64,000 nt of DNA from JAUXFS01 sp963772635 (GTDB taxonomy: Bacteria; Pseudomonadota; Alphaproteobacteria; Rhodospirillales; Defluviicoccaceae): positions 1 to 64,000 of the forward strand of contig CAVYYK010000059.1 in assembly GCA_963772635.1 (NCBI GenBank), given 5' to 3'. The notes under the pieces were generated by a model, which saw only the letters and a program-made list of their open reading frames with translations, had not been told where the DNA came from and did no database searches. Below are positions 45,080 through 53,639 of the stretch, piece by piece. The stretch's first letter is position 1. The number at the start of each line of letters is the position of its first letter. The position numbers and the translations under genes were made by a program.

Positions 45080-46399
45080 TGCGCGCTCTCGCCGTCTCCG
45101 GATTTGCCGACCTTCGCCGCCTGACCCGTTGGATGCGTGCCGACGTCGACGGTGGGCACCACCGACATGCCGAGGCCGAGCACATACTGCGGGCCGGGAG
45201 GCGAATCGAAGACGATCTTCACCGGGACGCGCTGGACCACCTTGACGTAGTTGCCGGTGGCATTCTCGGGCGGCAGCAGACTGAACCGGGCTCCCGTTCC
45301 GCGCTGAATACTGTCGACGTGCCCTTTGAAAACGGCGTCGGGATAGGCGTCGATTTCGATGTCGACGGACTGGCCCGGCCGCATCCTGGTCAGCTCGGTC
45401 TCCTTGAAGTTGGCGGTGACCCAGGGCGTTCCGACCACCAGCGCCGTCAGCACCTGGTCCTTCTGCACGACGTCCCCGCGATTGACGCTTCGCTTGGTGA
45501 TGTGCCCGGTTTCGGGAGCGTAGATCTTGGTGTAGGACAGGTTGAGCGAGGCCTGTTGCACGGCCGCCTCGGCGGCCGCCACCTGCGCCGTCGCGGCCTT
45601 GAGCGCGGCCTCCTTGACCGCGATCTGATAGGGCGCGGTCCTCGCCTGCTCGACCTGAGCCTCCGCCTCGGCGATGTTCGCGTTGGCCACGGCGGCCGCC
45701 GCCTCGGCGGCGGCCAGTCGTGCCTTGGCTTGGCGTGCGGTCCGCCAGCGCCTGGTCGAGGTGCTCCTGGGACGCCGCCCCCGTGCGCGCTGCCGATTGG
45801 TAACGGGGGACGTCGGCGCCCGCGCGGGTCGCCTCGGCATCGTTGGCCGCAAGCTGGGCTTGCGCCTGACGGAAGGACGCCTGCGCCGCCGACAACCGGC
45901 CCTCCGCCTGCGCCAAGGTTGCCGTCGTGGAGGCGCGGCTCAGGTCCAGATCCGCCGCGGCAACGGCTTGCCGCGCCTCGGCCTCCGCGAGCGTTGCCTT
46001 GGCATCGTCCAAACTGGCCTGATAGTCCCGGGGATCGATCTCGATCAGCAGATCGCCCTTTAGAACCTTCTGATTGTCGGCGAAATGAAGGCGCTCGACG
46101 GTGCCTGAAACACGCGGACTTATGGTTACCGCGTTGCCGTCGATGAATGCGTCGTCGGTACTTTGCAGGTCGCGATGGGTGTACCAGTAGCCAACCCCGC
46201 CGGCGACCACCAGGCAGACAAGCAGTGCGACGACGACCAGGCGCCGAGTGTGCCGACGGTTTGGCGCGCGCTTGGCCTGATGCGCGTCACCCGCTGGGCC
46301 ATCCGATGGCTGGTTCGGCTTCGGCGCACCGCTTTCGTTCGAGCGCGATTTCGATGGGAAGACCCGTCTCGTCAACGCTCCCGCCGGCGCGAGGCGCAT
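45076..46399 (-). CDS. HlyD/EmrA-family membrane fusion protein, 1-nt frameshift
   Basis: The product has one transmembrane helix (about 53-72), the biotinyl-lipoyl half motif STDDAFIDGNAVTISPRVSG, then a long Ala/Glu-rich coiled coil, and the second half with LSYTKIYAPETGHITKRSVN and VVGTPWVTANFKETELTRMR. The frame breaks in the coiled coil at 45739-45740. Removing one G on the plus strand restores ALADARQAKARL and gives 440 residues. It should bridge the EmrB-like pump to an outer membrane channel. The long Ser/Pro-rich N-terminus before the helix is of doubtful extent. The intergenic 46400-46670 upstream presumably has the promoter; no other gene is seen there. Confidence 0.85.
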
Positions 46400-46670
46400 C
46401 CAGTTGCCTACCTTCGCCTTTCATTGTTGGAGCCGGACCTCGACGTTCGCACAATCTGATCGTTGGCATACGCGCACCGGGCCGACACCTCTACCCTCGC
46501 CGCGGCGTCCACAGCGAGAAAGTCCCGTGCCCACGATCTGATGCGCTGAAAACATGGCATGATCTATCTTGAAGTCAAGGGTCCGGCCGGAAGCCGGGGT
46601 GGGTTTCAACGGCCGCGGAACGGGAACCGGGTTGTTTGAACCGGCACCCGGGGCGGCGGGCAAGCGCGGC

Positions 46671-47093
46671 CTAATCGTCGGGCGCCGTCGCGGCGCGCAG
46701 CTTCTTGGTGGTCGAGCGCCGGCGTTTCGCCTCGATCCGGCGGGTCCGGGAGGCTTTGGTGGGTTTTGTCGGCCTGCGGTGCACCGGTGGCGTGGCGGCC
46801 CTTCGGATCAGCTCGACCAGCCGGTCCAGCGCGTCCTGACGGTTGCGTTCGCGGGTGCGGTGGCGCCGCGCGGTGATCACCAGCACCCCGTCACGGGTCA
46901 GCCGCCGGCCGGCGAGGCGCGCGAGACGCGCCCGCACGTCGTCGGGCAGCGCCGGCGAGCGGCCGGCGTCGAACCGGAGCTGGACCGCCGTCGACAGCTT
47001 GTTGACGTTCTGGCCCCCCGGCCCGGACGCGCGGATGAAGCTCTCCTCGATCTCGCTCTCGTCGACGGCAATTCGGTCGGTTATCCGGATCAT
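46671..47093 (-). CDS. arfB: Peptidyl-tRNA hydrolase ArfB (alternative ribosome rescue)
   Basis: The 140-residue protein has the class I release factor catalytic core with GGQ at residues 26-28 in FIRASGPGGQNVNKLSTAVQ, and lacks the codon-recognition domain. A basic tail (about 105-140, with RRIEAKRRRSTTKKL) is the part that enters the mRNA tunnel of stalled ribosomes in known ArfB. It releases peptides from ribosomes stalled on truncated mRNA. It is a stand-alone gene between transporter genes. A fragment resembling its 3' end lies at 43.3 kb. Confidence 0.93.
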   Translation of the reverse strand: MIRITDRIAVDESEIEESFIRASGPGGQNVNKLSTAVQLRFDAGRSPALPDDVRARLARLAGRRLTRDGVLVITARRHRTRERNRQDALDRLVELIRRAATPPVHRRPTKPTKASRTRRIEAKRRRSTTKKLRAATAPDD

Positions 47094-47177
47094 CGCTGTT
47101 CATCCACAGGGCGGTCCCGATCATAATCGCGGCCGGCCCGATTTCCACAACGGAAGGTCGCGATGAAGGCTGTGGGA

Positions 47178-48437
47178 CTATTTGAACCAAATGGATGTCA
47201 TGGGAACGAAGGTTACGATCATCAAGACGATGAACATGGCGAGGAGGAACCATTTCACGTACTTCATGACCTCTTCGATCTTGACTCCGCAGGTCGAGCA
47301 TACGGTCAGCAGCACCGAGGCCACCGGCGGGGTCTGTTGACCGATGCCGAGGTTCAGGCAGACGATGACGCCGAAGTGCACCGGATCGACGCCGATCTTC
47401 GCGGCGAGCGGCATCAGCAACGGGACGACGACGATGATCGCCGCACTCGCATGCAGAAACATGCCGAGGAACAGCAGGAATACGTTGATCAGCAACAACG
47501 ACAGCACGTAGTTGTCGGTGACGTCGCCGAGTTCCTGGGCGATCTGCTGGGGGAGTTGTTCGTTGGCGAGGAACTGTCCAAGGACGGCCGATCCCGCCAC
47601 GATCATCATTACCACCGACGTCTGTCTCGCCGTCGTTACCAGCAATTCGCCGAGCAGGCGCGGAGTGAGGTCGCGGGAGATGGTGAATCCGAACAACAGG
47701 GCGATGACGACGCCGATACCCGCCGCTTCCGTCGGCGTGTAGATCCCTATAATGAGCCCTCCGACGACGAGCACGGGGATCAGCAAGGGTACGAGGGCTC
47801 GTTTGAAGGCAACGCCCAGGCGAGGCACACTGAAACTGTCTTCGCGCGGATGATGCTGTTTGAGGGCGAAGATGTAGGACGTGATCATGAACGCCCCGCC
47901 GAGCAGCAGGCCCGGGAACGATGCCGGCGATGAACAGGTCGCGGATCGAGGTGTTCGTCGTCACGCCATACAGCACCATCGGAATCGACGGCGGGATGAT
48001 GATGCCCAGCGTGGCCGATACGGCGGTAATGGCCGCGGCAAAGCCCTTCGGGTAGCCTTTCCGGGTCATTTCGGGCACGAAAATTTTGCTCATGACGGCG
48101 GCGTCGGCGACCGCGGATCCGCTCATCTCCGCCATGAACATCGAGGTCACGACGTTGATGTGGCTCAAGCCTCCCGGATCCAACCGACGAGGGCGGACGC
48201 CAGCTCTATCAGACGCTGGGATATCGAGGTGGCGCCCATCAGTTCACCCATCAGGATGAAAAGCGGAATGGCGATGAGAACGAGCTTGTTGGTGCCGGAG
48301 AACATCTGCACCGGCAAGGTGAGGAGGTTGATGTCGGCGAACCACATGGCTCCGGCGGCCGTGATCATCAACGCGAAGCCGACGGGAACGCCAACGAGGA
48401 TGAAAGCGAACAGTGCTGTGGTAACGGCCCAAGCCAT
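47178..48437 (-). CDS. dctM: TRAP transporter large permease, DctM family, two frameshifts
   Basis: Three frames together give a normal 419-residue DctM protein with about 12 helices. The first part (from ATG 48437) has FILVGVPVGFALMITAAGA, the second MSGSAVADAAVMSKIFVPEM and IIIPPSIPMVLYGVTT, the third (to 47178) LGIGQQTPPVASVLLTVCST. The first break, near 48173-48178, is a missing G; the second, at 47909-47910, is an extra G on the plus strand. The two cancel. Because every TRAP signature is conserved I regard both as likely sequence errors. It works with DctQ and DctP encoded just upstream. Confidence 0.87.
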
Positions 48438-48440
48438 CGT

Positions 48441-48902
48441 CTATCCCCTCCAACGCGACAGAATTCTGGCCAGCAACCCGAGGATCATCAGACCCGCCGA
48501 AATCGGGAGTACGGCCATGAAGACACCTTGTGGGATCTCCGCGGTCTCGATCTCGCGGTTGCCCACGACCGCGATCATGTCGATGGACAACACCAGGAGA
48601 ACGGCGAGAAACCCGACGACAACGAGATCGATGACCGTTTGCGCCACCTGCCGCGGCCCTTCGGGCAATTTCTCGACAAACATATCGAAGGCAATGTGAC
48701 CCTCTCCACGAATGGCGAGGTAGGCCCCGAGAAACGCGATCCAGACGAGGAAGTAGCCGGGGATTTCATCGGCCCAGACGAGGCCCGACGAGAGGGCATA
48801 GCGATAGAAGACGTTGAGGCAGACGGACGCGGCCGAGGCGGCGACGATCGCACCGACGACCACCGCCACCAGCCGGTCAACGCCTTTCAGAATGGCGTCC
48901 AT
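48441..48902 (-). CDS. dctQ: TRAP transporter small permease, DctQ family
   Basis: The 153-residue protein has four hydrophobic segments and the DctQ layout: VVGAIVAASAASVCLNVFYR near 17-36, WADEIPGYFLVWIAFLGAYL near 42-61 and AIRGEGHIAFDMFVEKLP. It forms the integral membrane complex with the large permease, whose ATG begins 3 nt after this stop. It lies between the binding-protein and large-permease genes, the usual dctPQM order. Confidence 0.9.
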   Translation of the reverse strand: MDAILKGVDRLVAVVVGAIVAASAASVCLNVFYRYALSSGLVWADEIPGYFLVWIAFLGAYLAIRGEGHIAFDMFVEKLPEGPRQVAQTVIDLVVVGFLAVLLVLSIDMIAVVGNREIETAEIPQGVFMAVLPISAGLMILGLLARILSRWRG

Positions 48903-48920
48903 CGATCCCTCGATGCTCTA

Positions 48921-49896
48921 CTATCGGGTTTCTTCGACGATCTTCACCCAATCATCGCCATAGCGGTCCGTGTAGGTCGCATAGACGTCCTTGGTTTTTT
49001 CGCGAAACGCCTTGAGGTCCGCTTCATTGACCGCGAGGTGCTGCTTCATCTCCTCGAGGTATTTTGCTTCCAAGAGCGGCGGCGGCTTCGTAAGAAGCCG
49101 CGGTCATTTCGATGCCCACATCGGCGAAAACCTTCTGCTGCTCCGGCGTCAGGCTTTTCCAGAAGGTGGTCGAGGCGAGGAGGAATGAGGGCGTGTAGAC
49201 GTGGCTCGTCAGCGACAGGAACTTCTGAACCTCGTAGAGCTTCTGACCGTAAAAGCCGTAAATCGCCGCCTCGGCGCCATCGACGACACCGGTCTGCATG
49301 GCCGTAAATGTTTCGCCCCATGCGACCTTGGCGGGCACCGCACCCATGGATTCGAACACGTCCTGGCGGAACTTGCCGCCGGAGATCCGTATTTTCATTC
49401 CCTCGATGTCGGCCGGGACCGTGATCGGGTTTCTGGAGTTGATGACGTGGCGGAAGCCGTTCTCGAAGATGCCGACGACCTTGACCGAGGCCTTGTCCTC
49501 GATCCGCTTGCGGACCACGCCATCGAGACCGGCCGCCATCGCTCTTTGCACGTGCTCGCGGGAATCGAACAGCCACGGCAGGTCGAACAGTCCGAGCTTA
49601 CCGTCGATCTTGAGGACACCCGAGGCGACGATGATCATCTCGAGGGTTCCGAGCTGGACGTTGTCGATCAGTGCATTCTCCTTGCCCAACTGGCCGCCGG
49701 GGAACAGCTTGAATTCGAACTGTCCCGGAAGACGCTCGTCGACCATGGCCGCGAACATCTGCGCTTGCGCATAGAGGGGCGCCAGATCGGACACGTGGCT
49801 CGCGATGCGGACCTCGCGGGGCTGAGCCTGTGCGACGAATGCAACTAGGCAGAGGACCGATAGGGTTGAGGCAAGAGCCGAGATTTTCCTAAACAT
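48921..49896 (-). CDS. dctP: TRAP transporter solute-binding protein, DctP family, 1-nt frameshift
   Basis: The protein has a signal peptide (MFRKISALAS to AQA, residues 1-24) and the DctP fold with PGGQLGKENALIDNVQLGTL, GMKIRISGGKFRQDVFESMG and WGETFTAMQTGVVDGAEAAI, where the conserved Arg binds the ligand carboxylate. The C-terminus changes frame at 49072-49073. Removing one A on the plus strand joins it to EAKYLEEMKQHLAVNEADLK and a stop at 48921, for 324 residues. It should bind an organic acid, perhaps a sugar acid, but the ligand cannot be read from sequence. It is first in the dctPQM operon and follows a GntR-type regulator gene. Confidence 0.87.
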
Positions 49897-49980
49897 CGTT
49901 TCTCCCTTTCGTGCGTAGACGATTAAGTTCGTCGGTTCTAAAGGCGATAAGAGCGACCATCCGCCGGATCGGCCTGACGC

Positions 49981-50718
49981 TCAGTTTATCTTGATGTGAT
50001 ACTGGAACTTGTCGGCGCGTCCGCGCGTACGGCGCCATTCGAGCGGTCGCTGATCGTAACCGAATACGAGCCGCTCGATCACGACGATCGGGGTTCCCGG
50101 GTTCACGCCGAGCCACTTCGCATGCAAGGAATCGACGGCTTCCGCGGTCAGGGTTTCTTCCGCGGTTGCCACCAGCTGACCGCACTTCACCTCGTAAAGC
50201 GGATACAAGAGGTCGCCGAAATCTTCGAGCGGTAGGTCGACCAAGGCACGAAATAGGCGTTCCGGCAGCCAGATGTCCTCGACCATGAACGGCGCGTCGC
50301 CGTCGAGCCGCTGACGGAGAAAATGAATGGCCGCCTCGCCCTTTCTCAGGCGTAGATTGCGCGACACCTCCGAAGGGGCTTCGATAACCTCCCGCCTCAA
50401 AAGGCGACTGCCTGGGACCAGGCGCTCGCCCCCCGTTCCCTGAAAGCGGAAAAATCGAAACAAGGACGTATCGAAAGACGCGCGCCGGACGAACGTGCCT
50501 TTGCCCTGTGCCCTTTCGAGCAGTCCGCCATCGACCAACAATTCGATGGCTCGACGCACGGTTCCGGGCGAGACCGAATACTCCTCGGCGAGTTCCAGCT
50601 CCGAAGGCAATTGGTCCCCCGGTCTCCAAACGCGTTCCGTGATCTTGGCCGCAAACGTGTCTCGCAGCTGCTGATAGCGAGGCAGTCGACAGTCGGCTCG
50701 TGTGATTCGCGGTGCCAT
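49981..50718 (-). CDS. GntR-family regulator with UTRA domain
   Basis: The 245-residue protein has an N-terminal winged helix (about 12-75: PGDQLPSELELAEEYSVSPG, then VRRAIELLVDGGLLERAQGK) and a C-terminal UTRA ligand-binding domain (about 95-235). Such HutC-subfamily regulators bind a small effector and usually repress nearby catabolic genes. It lies just upstream of the dctPQM genes on the same strand and is divergent from the amidohydrolase gene, with a clear palindrome between. Control of uptake and hydrolysis of the same compound is a reasonable inference. Confidence 0.88.
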   Translation of the reverse strand: MAPRITRADCRLPRYQQLRDTFAAKITERVWRPGDQLPSELELAEEYSVSPGTVRRAIELLVDGGLLERAQGKGTFVRRASFDTSLFRFFRFQGTGGERLVPGSRLLRREVIEAPSEVSRNLRLRKGEAAIHFLRQRLDGDAPFMVEDIWLPERLFRALVDLPLEDFGDLLYPLYEVKCGQLVATAEETLTAEAVDSLHAKWLGVNPGTPIVVIERLVFGYDQRPLEWRRTRGRADKFQYHIKIN

Positions 50719-50764
50719 GGCAATTTTGCAGTCTAGACATTTCCCCGCTCGACCGCTATAGTAT

Positions 50765-50782
50765 TAGTCTTATAAAAGACTA
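50765..50782. promoter_or_regulatory. Candidate GntR operator
   Basis: TAGTCTTATAAAAGACTA has exact 7-bp arms around a 4-nt spacer and lies in the 138-bp gap between the divergent GntR gene and the amidohydrolase gene. An AT-rich centre with G/C bases in the arms is usual for GntR/UTRA operators. Function is inferred from symmetry and location. Confidence 0.55.
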
Positions 50783-50856
50783 TAGCACCATAAGAATGTA
50801 CCGGCAAGCGTTATCGAACGAGGCAGCGTCTGCCGGGGAAGGCGCGGGGCAAGGGC

Positions 50857-51669
50857 ATGGAAGCGACAGGCAGACGAACGACGGATACGCATGCGCATGT
50901 CTTTACCCGGGCGTGCAGGCTGCATGAGAACCGTCGCTACACACCGGAGGGCGAAGCTCCCCTCGAGGATTTCCTGCAAATCCTCGACGACAACGGCATT
51001 GCACATGCCGTGCTGGTTCAACCGAGCTTCCTGGGTACCGACAACAGCTACCTGATGGATTGTCTGCGTCGGGAGTCCAAACGCCTGCGCGGTGTCGTGG
51101 TTGTGTCCCCCGACGTCAGCGACCTGCAACCTCACCGACATGGATGCGGCCGGCGTCGTCGGGATCCGCATCAACATGTTCGACAACGATGCTCCGTCGC
51201 GATCTGAGCGGTCCCGGATTGGCAAGGCTTGATCCGCCGGGTCGCGGCGCTCGGCTGGCACGTGGAGGTCCACACCGAAGGCTCGTTGGTGGCTGATCGC
51301 CTGAACGAACTCCTGCCGACGGGCGCGACAATCGTCGTCGATCATTTCGGGCGCCCGGATCCCCGCCTCGGTGTGCGAAGCCCCGGATTTCAAGCCCTGT
51401 TGCGCGGCCTCGAAACGGGGCGCGTCTGGGTCAAGGCTTCTGGCCCCTATCGCTGCGGCGGAGGCGACTGCGGTCAATATGCCCGTGCCATTCTCGAAGC
51501 AGCCGGAAATGAGCGCCTCGTCTGGGGCAGCGACTGGCCATGGACCCAGTTCGGCGACGGGATGACTTACAGGAAGTCATTCGACTGGTTGAGTTCGTGG
51601 GTACCCGATCCAAAGGTTCGAGAGGTGGTTCTGGGACCGGCAGCGGCAAAGTTGTTTAAGTTCGACTGA
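50857..51669 (+). CDS. Metal-dependent amidohydrolase (PDC/lactone hydrolase type), three frameshifts
   Basis: The product resembles the TIM-barrel amidohydrolases that include 2-pyrone-4,6-dicarboxylate hydrolase. It starts with RRTTDTHAHVFTRACRLHEN (His-X-His metal motif), continues with ILDDNGIAHAVLVQPSFLGTDN, and ends with WHVEVHTEGSLVADRLNE, VVDHFGRPDPRLG and ERLVWGSDWPWTQFGDGMTY. The middle passes through all three frames, with breaks near 51127, 51190 and 51228, each equal to one extra base. The net effect is zero and 269 residues are recovered. Three indels in 100 bp could also mean true decay. It is divergent from the GntR gene and probably acts on the ligand of the TRAP system. Confidence 0.7.
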
Positions 51670-51734
51670 CCAATTTCGATGGTGCCGGTACGCTGGAACG
51701 GGTCCATGGCCCCGACGGTGTGCCCGATCTGGCT

Positions 51735-52613
51735 CTAGGACAGCTCGGCCAGATCCTCGGGCGACAGGTGGATGGCCGCCGCGGCCACGTTCTCCTCGAG
51801 ATGGGCGAACGAGGACGTGCCCGGGATCGGCAGCATCACCGGCGAGCGGGCGAGCAGCCAGGCGATGGCGATCTGGGCGGGGGTCGCCTGGTGACGGGCG
51901 GCGACGCGGGCGAGCGCGCCCTTGCCGCCGGCGCTGCCCCCCGCTTCGAGCGGATACCAGGGCAGGAAGGCGATGCCCTCGCGGGTGCATTCGGCGAGCA
52001 CGTCCTCGGACGACCGGTCGGCGATGTTGTAGCGGTTCTGCACCGAGGCGATCGGCGCCAGCCGGCGCGCCTTGCGCAACTGGTCGACGCTGACATTGGA
52101 GAGCCCGATATGGCGGATCTTGCCCTCGCTCCGCAGCTCGGCGAGGGTCCCCACCGAGTCCTCGAACGGCACCCTGGGGTCGGGGGCGTGGAGCTGGTAG
52201 AGGTCGATCCGCTCAACTCGTAAACGCCTGAGGCTCCCCGCGCAGGCGACGCGCAGATGCTCCGGGCGGCCGTCCCGGTCCCAGGCCTCGCGCCGCGGCC
52301 GGACCAGCCCGCCCTTGGTGGCGACGACCAGACCCTCGGGGTAGGGGTGAAGGGTCTCGGCGATGAACCGCTCGTTGACCTCCGGTCCATAGGCGTCCGA
52401 GGTGTCGATGAAGGTGACGCCGAGTTCGACGACCCGTCGCAGCACCTTCCCCGCGCCCTCGGGGTCGCCCGGCTCACCCCAAACCCCCGGCCCGCACAGC
52501 CGCATCGCCCCATAGCCGAGCCGGCCGACGACCATGTCGCCGCCGATGGTCAACGAGCCCCCGGGGGTGCTTGATCCGGTTCGGGTGTTAGGTTGGTCGG
52601 ATTGCGGACTCAT
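51735..52613 (-). CDS. Aldo/keto reductase
   Basis: The 292-residue TIM-barrel oxidoreductase shows the catalytic Asp and Tyr in FIDTSDAYGPEVNERFIAET, Lys in LVVATKGGLVRP and His in DLYQLHAPDPRVPFED. The NADPH-binding Arg/Ser region GLSNVSVDQLRKARRL and PIPGTSSFAHLEENV follow. It reduces carbonyl groups with NAD(P)H; the substrate is unknown. The ATG at 52613 starts a low-complexity N-terminus of about 20 residues, and an internal Met near residue 27 may be the true start. It converges with the amidohydrolase gene and is not obviously in its operon. Confidence 0.88.
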   Translation of the reverse strand: MSPQSDQPNTRTGSSTPGGSLTIGGDMVVGRLGYGAMRLCGPGVWGEPGDPEGAGKVLRRVVELGVTFIDTSDAYGPEVNERFIAETLHPYPEGLVVATKGGLVRPRREAWDRDGRPEHLRVACAGSLRRLRVERIDLYQLHAPDPRVPFEDSVGTLAELRSEGKIRHIGLSNVSVDQLRKARRLAPIASVQNRYNIADRSSEDVLAECTREGIAFLPWYPLEAGGSAGGKGALARVAARHQATPAQIAIAWLLARSPVMLPIPGTSSFAHLEENVAAAAIHLSPEDLAELS

Positions 52614-52783
52614 CGCGCCCCCTCCTCTATGTGTTCGTGCAACGGGCTCTCTGCCTTGCGTAAACTCACGGTCGCCGAACGTAGCTCACTTTTGCACGTC
52701 GCGGACAAGTTGCCGGATGCCGCTTGGCTGAGACAGATGGGGAGCCGTGTCTTCGCCGGCGTGTTCGGAAGCGTCACCGGTGT

Positions 52784-53182
52784 TCATGACTCGCCAACGG
52801 CCGCAGAGACCGCTGACCTGGCTCTTTCGAGGTCGTCGAGCCATTCGCTGATCTCTGCGGGCGTAGGAATATCGGGGGCGATGTCGGGGTCCGGCATCGG
52901 ATAGCGATAGGCGATGGCATAGGGCGTCAGTCGACCCAACGGCGCGAGAGCCTGCTTCAGCGGATGGTTGGGCGGTAGAAGATCGACGAGGTTGTCGATG
53001 TCGTGCCAGCGCGGTGGGTCGACGCTTGCCGCGACCCGGGCCGCCTTGACCATCTTTTCCGCCGCCTGTTGGCAATGATAGGCAGCGACCTCGGTGGTGG
53101 GATCGGGACCATGGAGATTGTTGCGCACCGCCTTGAGATCCTGCTCGGCGACGGCGAGCCAGCGGACGGCCTCAGTGTCCAT
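52784..53182 (-). CDS. HEPN domain protein (probable toxin of a HEPN-MNT pair)
   Basis: The 132-residue protein starts at ATG 53182 and has a HEPN domain: WLAVAEQDLKAVRNNL at the start, EVAAYHCQQAAEKMVKAARV near 40, and DPPRWHDIDNLVDLLPPNH near 65. HEPN proteins are often RNases with an Arg-X4-6-His motif, which is not certain here. The gene overlaps the nucleotidyltransferase gene by 11 nt, which fits the two-gene HEPN-MNT toxin-antitoxin arrangement. In characterised pairs the MNT protein AMPylates a HEPN tyrosine to neutralise it. Toxic activity is inference. Confidence 0.82.
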   Translation of the reverse strand: MDTEAVRWLAVAEQDLKAVRNNLHGPDPTTEVAAYHCQQAAEKMVKAARVAASVDPPRWHDIDNLVDLLPPNHPLKQALAPLGRLTPYAIAYRYPMPDPDIAPDIPTPAEISEWLDDLERARSAVSAAVGES

Positions 53183-53531
53183 AGACCAGACGCCCCTCGT
53201 GGACGGCCTTGTAGCCGAGGGTGCCGACCTGCTCGCGATTGCGCTCGAACCACTGGCGCCGGCAGGCGATGACATCGGCCGGAACCCCGCTACCGCGGGC
53301 GAGCCGGTAAGTGCTGGTCAGGCGGGTCTTGTCGCGCGGGGTGTCGTCGGACACGATCACCAGCAGGTCGAAATCGCTGTCCCGCCCCGCGTCGCCCCGT
53401 GCCCGGCTGCCGAACAGGTAGACCGCCTCCGGAGACAGCGCCGGGACGATACGTTCGAGCAGCGCGGCGACGGCTCGTTCCACCGCGTTATCCGGGTCGC
53501 CAACATCCATCGGCATCGTGTTCCTTGCCAT
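53172..53531 (-). CDS. MNT-type nucleotidyltransferase (probable antitoxin of a HEPN-MNT pair)
   Basis: The 119-residue protein has the minimal nucleotidyltransferase motif VYLFGSRARGDAGRDSDFDL (about 41-60), with the GS and Asp-X-Asp residues needed for metal and NTP binding. It precedes and overlaps the HEPN gene on the same strand. Many such proteins act as antitoxins that modify the partner with AMP. Two possible ATGs lie at the start (residues 1 and 6). Both genes have GC content like their neighbours. Confidence 0.85.
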   Translation of the reverse strand: MARNTMPMDVGDPDNAVERAVAALLERIVPALSPEAVYLFGSRARGDAGRDSDFDLLVIVSDDTPRDKTRLTSTYRLARGSGVPADVIACRRQWFERNREQVGTLGYKAVHEGRLVYGH

Positions 53532-53639
53532 GCCCGTCCAGCATGTTACGGCGTTCGCCGCCCGTCAAGGAAGGAGGATGTGCACACGCGCCCGCACTCC
53601 GATGGTGAATGCGGGCGGATGTCCCGCTAGGATCGGCCG

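Noticed and set aside
43430..46399. A 989-codon frame suggesting an EmrA-EmrB fusion protein
   Set aside because: The segment between the coiled coil and the EmrB start is non-coding in that frame; the two genes overlap by 4 nt and the EmrA frame is shifted.
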